Of a DNA stretch of 19,394 nucleotides, positions 13,671 through 19,394 are shown one piece after another. Every line of letters starts with the position of its first letter. The first letter of the stretch is position 1. Under the pieces are notes generated by a model. It saw only the letters and a program-made list of their open reading frames with translations, did not search any database and was not told the DNA's origin. The stretch is taken from assembly GCA_965371445.1 (NCBI GenBank), contig CBDUYN010000189.1, positions 1 through 19,394 of the forward strand, read 5' to 3'. Both the position numbers and the translations under genes were made by a program. The DNA comes from DASWIG01 sp965371445 (lineage in GTDB: Bacteria > Acidobacteriota > Thermoanaerobaculia > Multivoradales > J023).

Positions 13671-15445
13671 GGACGTCGCTCGGCGCTTTCGCGTTGACGG
13701 TGGGGCTGGCCGCCATGGCTACGCTGGCTCAGGGCACGCCGCAGTCGAGCGAGGTCCCGGAGCCGGACTACGCGGCGATGGAGCCGCCGGTCGAGAGGAA
13801 GCTGCGCCAACTCTACCGGACGGCAGCGGAGGCGACCTCCCCCGTCGAGCGCGCCCGGGCCTACGGCGAGCTCGGCCGACTCTGCCGTTACTTCCAGCTC
13901 ATGGAGACCGCGCGGGCGGCGCTCGAAAACGCCGCGGAGCTTGCGCCCGAGGACCTCGTTTGGCCCTATCTGCTGGCCACGATCCATCAGGAGAAGGCGC
14001 GCTACGAGGCGGCGGCGACGCTCTATCGCCGGGTCCTCGAGCTGGAGCCGCGCGATCTGGCGTCGCTCGTGCGGCTCGGCCAGGTGGAGACGGCGCGCAA
14101 CCGCCACGAGGCGGCGGCGGCGCTCTTCGCCGCCGTCCTCGAGATCGACGCCACGTCCGCCGCCGCGGCGTACGGTCTGGGACGCCTCGCCGCGGCCGCC
14201 GGACGTTTTGCCGACGCCGTCGGCCACTTCGAGGACGCCCTCACCCGTCAGCCGGGGGCGAACGCGATCCACTATTCCCTGGGCCTCGCCTATCGCCAGC
14301 TCGGAAAGATGGAGAAGGCGCGCGAGCACCTCGGGCAGTACGGCAAGGTCGAGGTCGGTTTCCCGGATCCATTAGTGCAGGAGCGCCCGGAGCTGGAGCT
14401 CGGCAGCGCCGGCCACCTGGTACGCGGCAATCAGGCGCGGCAGCGGGGAGACTACAGGGGGGCGATCGCCGAGTACCGGCAGGCGGTGGCCGCCGACGCC
14501 TCCAGCCCCGAGGCGCGGCGGACGCTGGCCGTGGCCCTGATGAAGACGGGCGACAACGACGGCGCCGCAGTCGAGCTCGTGGCCGCCGTCGAGCTCGATC
14601 CGGAAAGCGCCACGCTACGCTACAACCTGGGCCGCGTGCTGGTCGATCTCGGTCGTCTCGACGAAGCGGTCGACGCCTTCCAGGCCGCCGTCGAACGCGC
14701 TCCCGACTACTCGGACGCGCGCTTCAACCTCGCCCTGGCGCTGGCCGGAAAGGACCGCTATGAAGAGGCCCTGGGCGAGCTCGAGTCCCTTCTCGAGCTC
14801 GATCCCTGGGACCAGGAAGTCCGCGTCCGCTACGCCACGGTCCTAGAGAGCCTCAAACGTTTCGAGGCGGCGGAAGCCGCTCTGCGGCAGGTCCTGACCG
14901 CCGATCCCGAGAACCGGGAGGCCCGCGACGCCCTCGCCCGCGGCAAGCTGCGACAAGGCGCCGAGCTCGGACGCCAGGGCTCCTTCGCCGCCGCGGCGAC
15001 GGCCTACCGCGAGGCGATCGACCTGGCGCCCGATCACCGGCAGGCGCGCTTCGCCGAGGCCACTGCCTTGATCTTCGGCGAGCGCTACGCCGAGGCGCGG
15101 CGGCGGCTCGAGGAAGCGGCCGGCGTCCTGCCCGACGAGCCCAACCTGGTCCACGTCCTGGCCCGGCTGCTCGCCACCTGCCCGGCGGACGAGGTGCGCG
15201 ACGGCGAACGCGCTCTCGGCCTCGCACGACGGGTCTTTCAGGCGACCGGCACGCCCGACCACGCCGAGACCGTGGCGATGGCCCTCGCCGAGCTCGGCCG
15301 CTTCGCGGAGGCGGCGAGCTGGCAGCAGCGCATCCTCGCCGAAGCCCAACGCGCGGGCCGTCAAGACCTGCTCGACAGAATGAGCGAAAGACTCGCGCTT
15401 TACCAGGCGCGCCAACCGGTGCGCGCTCCCTGGCGGAGAAGATGA
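13667..15445 (+). CDS. Exported TPR-repeat protein
   Basis: A 592-residue protein with a probable signal peptide (MRTSLGAFALTVGLAAMATL) and, from about residue 45 to 570, successive tetratricopeptide repeats. Examples are AYGELGRLCRYFQLMETARA, LYRRVLELEPRDLASLVRLG, and LRYNLGRVLVDLGRLDEAV. Helical repeats of this type act as protein-binding scaffolds. It starts in an ATGA overlap with the FG-GAP gene, so the two are translationally coupled and probably work together in the envelope. FG-GAP/ASPIC plus TPR pairs recur in Acidobacteria-type genomes, but their task is not established. Starting earlier in the same frame (13580) would destroy the signal peptide. Its stop again forms an ATGA overlap with a short following gene. 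Confidence 0.9.
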   Translation: MRTSLGAFALTVGLAAMATLAQGTPQSSEVPEPDYAAMEPPVERKLRQLYRTAAEATSPVERARAYGELGRLCRYFQLMETARAALENAAELAPEDLVWPYLLATIHQEKARYEAAATLYRRVLELEPRDLASLVRLGQVETARNRHEAAAALFAAVLEIDATSAAAAYGLGRLAAAAGRFADAVGHFEDALTRQPGANAIHYSLGLAYRQLGKMEKAREHLGQYGKVEVGFPDPLVQERPELELGSAGHLVRGNQARQRGDYRGAIAEYRQAVAADASSPEARRTLAVALMKTGDNDGAAVELVAAVELDPESATLRYNLGRVLVDLGRLDEAVDAFQAAVERAPDYSDARFNLALALAGKDRYEEALGELESLLELDPWDQEVRVRYATVLESLKRFEAAEAALRQVLTADPENREARDALARGKLRQGAELGRQGSFAAAATAYREAIDLAPDHRQARFAEATALIFGERYAEARRRLEEAAGVLPDEPNLVHVLARLLATCPADEVRDGERALGLARRVFQATGTPDHAETVAMALAELGRFAEAASWQQRILAEAQRAGRQDLLDRMSERLALYQARQPVRAPWRRR

Positions 15446-15546
15446 AACCACGGACTCCGGCTTGGATCCTGGCCGTCCTGATCGTGGCCGTCCTGCCGTC
15501 GGCGAATGACGCCGGGCTTGCCGTCCTGGGGGGGCACCTGCTATGA
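15442..15546 (+). pseudogene. 34-codon signal-peptide stub, truncated third operon gene
   Basis: ATG at 15442 overlaps the TPR stop by 4 bp and has GGAG just upstream, the same coupling as the previous junction. The 34-residue frame begins MKPRTPAWILAVLIVAVLPS, a well-formed signal peptide (basic n-region, hydrophobic core, small residues), then ends after only 14 more residues at 15546. It looks like the start of an exported protein whose body was lost when the neighbouring NTPase module was joined on. A frameshift in the G7 run (15528-15534) cannot explain it alone, because the other frame leads straight into gene A. A genuine 34-residue peptide is possible. Confidence 0.5.
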
Positions 15547-15547
15547 T
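15518..15547 (+). promoter_or_regulatory. Promoter of the NTPase module
   Basis: TTGCCG (15518-15523, four of six), an 18-bp spacer, and TATGAT (15542-15547, five of six) form a good sigma-70-like promoter. Transcription would start around 15554, three bases before the GTG start of gene A, leaving no room for a ribosome-binding site. The -10 box overlaps the stop of the stub gene, so the promoter sits exactly at the junction with the upstream operon. Confidence 0.55.
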
Positions 15548-15556
15548 CGACCGACC

Positions 15557-16927
15557 GTGACGGCTCCTGAGATCACCTATCCGGTCAGTGACGCCCTGCT
15601 GGTTCCGCGAGCCTGCAAGCCCGAGGCCCTGGATCCCGGCGACAAGCGCTGGTACGACTTCTCCGCTTTGCGCCACGCCCGGGTCCAACAGACCCTGGTC
15701 AGGTCCTTCAGCATCACTTCGCCTGGCGAGCCCCACCATCAACTGCTCTGCGGGCACCAGGGAAGTGGCAAGACGACCGAGCTCCTCCATTTCAAGAGGT
15801 GGGCCGGCGACAACGGTTTCACCTGCGTTCACGTCGATGTACTCGAGGAACTCGGCTACGTCAAGCTCGCATACTCTGACCTGTTTCTCCTTGCCGCGAC
15901 CGAAACCGAACGATCTCTGAAGGAGCTGGGCTCGCCTCTCCCCGAGAAGACGATTCGATCGGTAGTCGAATGGTTTGCCGAGGTGACCCAGGTGAGCGAG
16001 GAGTTGCTGAAATCCGAGCTCGGCCTCGAGGCCAGGGCGCAGCTCGAAGGTGGGCTTCCCTTTCTCGGAAAACTGATGGCCAAGCTCACGGCGGGGATCA
16101 AGGCCGGCGCCTCTCACTCCACCGTCGTTCGCGAAAAAATCCGCGACAACCCGAACAAGCTCATCGCCTTGACGCGAGATCTTCTGAACCAAGCCAACGA
16201 AAGTCTCGCGGAGCTGGACGAGACGCGCAACCGTGGTCTCATCTTGCTTTTCGACAACCTCGACAAGTACAACGTCGAGCAGATCAATCACGTCCTCATC
16301 AAGAGCTCTCCACTACTGCAAGATATCGGCTGCCATGCCGTCTATACGATCCCCATCGAGCTGGAATACAATCCCGGCTCAAGACCGCTGCGTGATTCTT
16401 TCGGCCCGCCGATCGTTCTGCCGATGATTCCGCTCCGTAATCATGACTCCGGCTGGCGTGATGCGGTCGACAGCTCCGCGCACGTGGAGGAGGCTGTTCA
16501 GGGGATGAGGGACGCCGTCGCGAAACGGATTGACGTCGGAAGCGTGTTTGAGAATCCGAGCGACGTGGACGGCGTCATCAGAATGAGCGGCGGCTGCATC
16601 AGGGACCTCATGCATCTCTTGTCTCAGAGTTATATCATGAGCGACGGAGATCAGATCAGCACGGCAGGTGTCGAAAGAGCGATCCGGCAGCTTCGGGCTC
16701 ATTACGTGCGCCATCTTTTCGCTGCCGACTACAGTTTGCTGGCCAAGATTCCAGGTAGTCGTTCCCTTCCCGAGAATGAACGTATCCGGCGCTTGCTCGG
16801 CCAGCGCCTCGTCCTTGAATATTACGACATTGAGTATGATGTATGGTGGGACGTCCATCCTCTTGTCGTCGAGCTCCGTGGGTTCCAAGATGCCTACCGC
16901 CAGCACTTACCCATCCGAGAAACCTGA
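15557..16927 (+). CDS. P-loop ATPase, gene A of a two-gene NTPase module
   Basis: A 456-residue cytoplasmic ATPase. Walker A is GHQGSGKT (66-73) followed by TELLHF. Walker B-like strand LILLFDNLDK holds Asp233. A motif AVYTIPIELEYNPG follows at about 262-275, then FGPPIVLPMIPL, and a conserved RMSGGCIRDLMHLLSQS (about 342-358) that includes a plausible sensor arginine. The pattern matches, from memory, a P-loop family common in cyanobacteria and other filamentous or complex bacteria, usually encoded beside large repeat-containing STAND proteins; no member's function is firmly known to me. The GTG at 15557 was preferred because the upstream frame from 15506 overlaps the promoter and stub. Base composition is visibly less GC-rich towards the 3-prime end than in neighbouring genes, suggesting transfer. 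Confidence 0.75.
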   Translation: MTAPEITYPVSDALLVPRACKPEALDPGDKRWYDFSALRHARVQQTLVRSFSITSPGEPHHQLLCGHQGSGKTTELLHFKRWAGDNGFTCVHVDVLEELGYVKLAYSDLFLLAATETERSLKELGSPLPEKTIRSVVEWFAEVTQVSEELLKSELGLEARAQLEGGLPFLGKLMAKLTAGIKAGASHSTVVREKIRDNPNKLIALTRDLLNQANESLAELDETRNRGLILLFDNLDKYNVEQINHVLIKSSPLLQDIGCHAVYTIPIELEYNPGSRPLRDSFGPPIVLPMIPLRNHDSGWRDAVDSSAHVEEAVQGMRDAVAKRIDVGSVFENPSDVDGVIRMSGGCIRDLMHLLSQSYIMSDGDQISTAGVERAIRQLRAHYVRHLFAADYSLLAKIPGSRSLPENERIRRLLGQRLVLEYYDIEYDVWWDVHPLVVELRGFQDAYRQHLPIRET

Positions 16928-19394
16928 CGTCTGGGAAGCGTCCGTTCACGAGGCGGACGCTTACCGGCGGCTGTTGCGGACCCTCCAGGCGACAAAAGGG
17001 ACCTTCGCCCTGATCCTCGTCGAAGACGAGCTCGAAGAAGCAGGTACGAGTTATTGGCTCGAGCGTCTGTGGGCGAACCTCCGGGAACAAGGAGTGACGC
17101 CGATGACTGCCCAAGTCGGCCACGACTTGGATCCGGTCCTGGTCCTTGAGAGGCTCAGTCACGAAGCCGCCAGCCCCAGGGTCGTCGTGTTGCGTGGCTT
17201 GGAGAAGACACCTCTGGGTCCGGAAAACCGTGAGCGTCCGCCGGCGTTCGCGTCGCTGAATGTTTATCGAGAAACCGTTGAGCGGATGTTTCACGATCCT
17301 CTGATCGTCTGGTGTGATCCGCTCTCCTACAGGGCTTTGCACCGGCACGCTCCCGATTTCTTTGATCACTTTACAGGTCTGATCAAATTTCCTGCATCCG
17401 ATTCGTCGCAGCCGTCCGAGCGTTCTTACCGCTCCATGGCCCCGCGCCCGGACGGCTTCGTTGAGCGCCACCAGCTTGACGAAATCGCCGAGATCCTCTC
17501 CGCGGCCGACGCGGACGTCGTCGGCGTCACGACGGCGCTGCGTGGCGCCGGAGGATTCGGCAAGACGACGATTGCCCAGGCGATCTGTCATGACCAGCGG
17601 ATCAGAAGTAAGTTTCCCGATGGCGTCCTCTGGACCAGCATGGTCTACGGACTCACAGAAGGAGATCGGCTGGCTCGGGTTTCGGACCTCCTCGGCTGGT
17701 GGATGAACGAGCCACCCCCGACGTTCGACAACGTTTACCTGGCGAGCGCGTTTCTTCGAGATCAACTCCTGGGGCATCAAGTTCTCATGGTCATTGACGA
17801 TGTCTGGTCGGCCGCCGACATCGACCCCTTCCGCGGGCTCGGACGTGGCTCGGCACTGCTCGTCACCACCCGCAACCGTAAGACCTTGCCTGCGGAGTGC
17901 CGGCGCGTCGACGTCGACGCGATGCGCCGCGACGAAGCCGTCGACCTCCTGACCTCGGGTCTCCGCGACGACGACACGGGTCTGTTCGAGCCTCTCGCCC
18001 GGCGTCTCGGCGATTGGCCGTTGCTCTTGAAGCTGGTCAACCGGCAGTTGCGCGAGCTCGTCCGCGACGGTGGTCTCGATGTCGTCGCGGCGGTCGCCAA
18101 CGTTGAAAAGGCCCTCGGCGAGGAAGGACTCACCGCCCTCGACCGTGAAGACGAGACAGCCCGCGAGCTCGCCGTGCGCCGGACGCTCGAGGCAAGCCTG
18201 GGACGCCTCCGCGAAGACGAACGAGAACGATTCGCCGAGCTCGCGGTCTTCCCCGAGGACGTGGACATACCGCTCGCCGTCCTCGAACGGTTCTGGTCCA
18301 GAAAGCCCTTCAAGACGAAGCAACTCTGTGAACGTTTCAAGGACTTGTCGCTCCTCCTGCGTTTCCGTCGTCAGGAAGGCACGATTCGTCTTCACGGCGT
18401 GGTGCGCCAGTATCTCGTCGACGAGCGGAGAGGAGCGTTGCCGGCGCTCCATCGGTCGTTCTTGGAGCGTTGTCGTCCACCGAGCGGACGCTGGACGGAC
18501 CTTGCCGGGGACGAGGCCTACCTGTGGCGTCACTTGGCGGCTCACCTGGTGCAAGCGGGCGAGGAGGCGACGCTGCACGAGCTTCTCTTCGACTTCGCCT
18601 ACCTGCGGGCGAAGCTCGCCGCAACCGGCGTCAACGCGTTGACGGCAGACTACGACGCCTTCCCGGACGACGCGGCAGCGCGGGACGTCCAAGGGGCATT
18701 GCAATTGTCGGCGCACGTCCTGGTGCAGGATGTCGGACACCTGGCGGAACAGCAGTTGGCCGGGCAGCTTTTCGGACGCCTCATGGACCGTGAGGGAGAT
18801 GCCTACCGGCGTCTGCGCGAAGAAGCGGCGAAACGGAGCTTGTTGCATCCTCGGGGCGCGTCGCTTACGCGGACAGGCGGTCCTCTGCTGCGGACGCTGG
18901 GGGGGCACACCGACGAGGTGCAAGCGGTGGCGGTGCTCGATGACAAGCGTGTTGTCTCCGCCGCCAAAGATCAGACCCTCCGCGTCTGGGACGTCGCTTC
19001 TGGGGAGACGCTACGAACGCTGGAGGGGCACGCCGACAAGGTCCGAGTGGAGGGACACGCCGACAAGGTCCGAGCGGTGGCAGCACTCGACGAGGACCGT
19101 GTCGTCTCCGCGTCTTCTGACCACACTGTGCGCGTCTGGGACGTTGCCTCTGGGGAGACGCTGCGGACACTTCAAGGCCACACCTCAGGAGTCGAAGCGG
19201 TGGCGGTGCTCGACAAGAACCACGTCGTTTCCGCGTCCTTGGATCATACCCTGCGCATCTGGGACGTCGCTTCCGAGAGGACGGTGCAGACGCTGCGCCA
19301 CACCTCCGGGGTCCTCGCGGTGGTAGCGCTCGACGAAAGCCGCGTCGTCTCCGCGTCCTCTGACCAGACCTTGCGCGTCTGGGACGTCGCTACC
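16890..19394 (+). CDS. NB-ARC (STAND) WD40 sensor protein, 3-prime partial
   Basis: At least 835 residues, open at the window end. Residues about 15-175 form a domain with a P-loop-like layout but no Walker lysine (FALILVED at 39; VVVLRGLEKT at 98; WCDPLSYRALHRHAPDF at 141). The NB-ARC follows: Walker A GAGGFGKTT (219-227), kinase-2 VLMVIDDVW (298-306), LLVTTR (323-328), DWPLLLK, and winged-helix motif LHGVVRQYL with His502 in the MHD position. A helical arm spans about 510-665, and WD40 repeats begin at about 668. The family acts as an ATP-switched oligomerising sensor, with repeats recognising a trigger. The start ATG lies 38 bp inside gene A, indicating coupling. No nuclease, TIR, protease or membrane effector is visible in the part seen. 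Confidence 0.85.
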   Translation, partial: MPTASTYPSEKPDVWEASVHEADAYRRLLRTLQATKGTFALILVEDELEEAGTSYWLERLWANLREQGVTPMTAQVGHDLDPVLVLERLSHEAASPRVVVLRGLEKTPLGPENRERPPAFASLNVYRETVERMFHDPLIVWCDPLSYRALHRHAPDFFDHFTGLIKFPASDSSQPSERSYRSMAPRPDGFVERHQLDEIAEILSAADADVVGVTTALRGAGGFGKTTIAQAICHDQRIRSKFPDGVLWTSMVYGLTEGDRLARVSDLLGWWMNEPPPTFDNVYLASAFLRDQLLGHQVLMVIDDVWSAADIDPFRGLGRGSALLVTTRNRKTLPAECRRVDVDAMRRDEAVDLLTSGLRDDDTGLFEPLARRLGDWPLLLKLVNRQLRELVRDGGLDVVAAVANVEKALGEEGLTALDREDETARELAVRRTLEASLGRLREDERERFAELAVFPEDVDIPLAVLERFWSRKPFKTKQLCERFKDLSLLLRFRRQEGTIRLHGVVRQYLVDERRGALPALHRSFLERCRPPSGRWTDLAGDEAYLWRHLAAHLVQAGEEATLHELLFDFAYLRAKLAATGVNALTADYDAFPDDAAARDVQGALQLSAHVLVQDVGHLAEQQLAGQLFGRLMDREGDAYRRLREEAAKRSLLHPRGASLTRTGGPLLRTLGGHTDEVQAVAVLDDKRVVSAAKDQTLRVWDVASGETLRTLEGHADKVRVEGHADKVRAVAALDEDRVVSASSDHTVRVWDVASGETLRTLQGHTSGVEAVAVLDKNHVVSASLDHTLRIWDVASERTVQTLRHTSGVLAVVALDESRVVSASSDQTLRVWDVAT
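18891..19394 (+). repeat. Array of near-identical WD40 repeats (about 123 bp unit)
   Basis: Four WD40 repeats (the last cut by the window end) show the core TLRVWDVASGETLRTL preceded by VVSASSD. Equivalent positions (CGCGTCTGGG or its variant) occur at 18981, 19131, 19254 and 19374. The spacings are 150, 123 and 120, that is, a 41-codon unit with one 9-codon insertion and one codon lost. The repeats are very similar in DNA as well as protein, which points to recent amplification or gene conversion. Confidence 0.85.
19021..19074 (+). repeat. 27-bp in-frame tandem duplication within WD40 array
   Basis: 19021-19047 and 19048-19074 match at 26 of 27 bases. The duplication adds nine residues (a second GHADKV segment) at the start of the second WD40 blade. 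It keeps the frame and explains the 150-bp spacing there. Confidence 0.9.

Noticed and set aside
16656..18923. 755-codon minus-strand open frame
   Set aside because: It lies antisense to gene A and the NB-ARC/WD40 gene. Its translation shows no family motif and the plus-strand frame has clear Walker and WD40 motifs. Long antisense frames are common in high-GC DNA.

Overview
The window is high-GC DNA that most resembles an Acidobacteriota-type genome (Acidobacteriia, Thermoanaerobaculia or a related lineage). This is inferred from three gene types: an orphan MacB/FtsX permease of the 'ADOP' kind coupled to a PadR regulator, a secreted FG-GAP/ASPIC-UnbV protein coupled to a TPR protein, and NtrB/NtrC-type two-component genes. 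No rRNA, tRNA, CRISPR array or complete insertion sequence was seen.

Layout. (1) 70-3208, minus strand: a PadR repressor gene followed 3 nt later by an 892-aa ABC-type permease. The pair has a good sigma-70-like promoter, a duplicated ribosome-binding/start region, and a 29-bp fossil of the permease coding sequence just past its stop. (2) 3209-3468: a non-coding divergent region with a 27-bp palindrome and a G9 tract. (3) 3469-7097, plus: a membrane histidine kinase and a sigma-54-dependent NtrC-family regulator, overlapping by 4 bp. (4) 7189-10265, minus: a cytoplasmic hybrid histidine kinase (PAS-HisKA-HATPase-REC-HPt) followed by selD. The selD frame holds an in-frame TGA exactly at the catalytic Cys17 position, with a bacterial SECIS-like hairpin directly after it, so the enzyme is read as a selenoprotein of 352 residues rather than a 262-residue fragment. 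(5) 10407-11178, minus: a MazF-type toxin and its ribbon-helix-helix antitoxin, with promoter, candidate operators and terminator. (6) 11226-11592, plus: a degraded outer-membrane beta-barrel gene. (7) 11829-15546, plus: three genes linked by 4-bp overlaps, namely a secreted FG-GAP/ASPIC-UnbV protein, an exported TPR protein, and a 34-codon signal-peptide stub that looks like a decapitated third gene. (8) 15518-19394, plus: a self-contained two-gene P-loop NTPase module.

The module in (8) is the most interesting part. Gene A (456 aa) is a P-loop ATPase with a clear Walker A. Gene B starts 38 bp inside gene A and runs off the window. It has an N-terminal domain that looks like a P-loop domain without its catalytic residues, then a complete NB-ARC (STAND) switch, then a helical arm, then WD40 repeats that are almost identical in DNA. 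This is the architecture of bacterial NLR-like sensors used in defence or self/non-self recognition. Function is inferred, not shown. The module carries its own promoter, whose -10 box overlaps the end of the stub gene. The predicted transcript starts at or within a few bases of the GTG start of gene A, so it may be leaderless.

Limits: all assignments are from reading the sequence and recalling families. No homology search, structure prediction or folding energy was computed.
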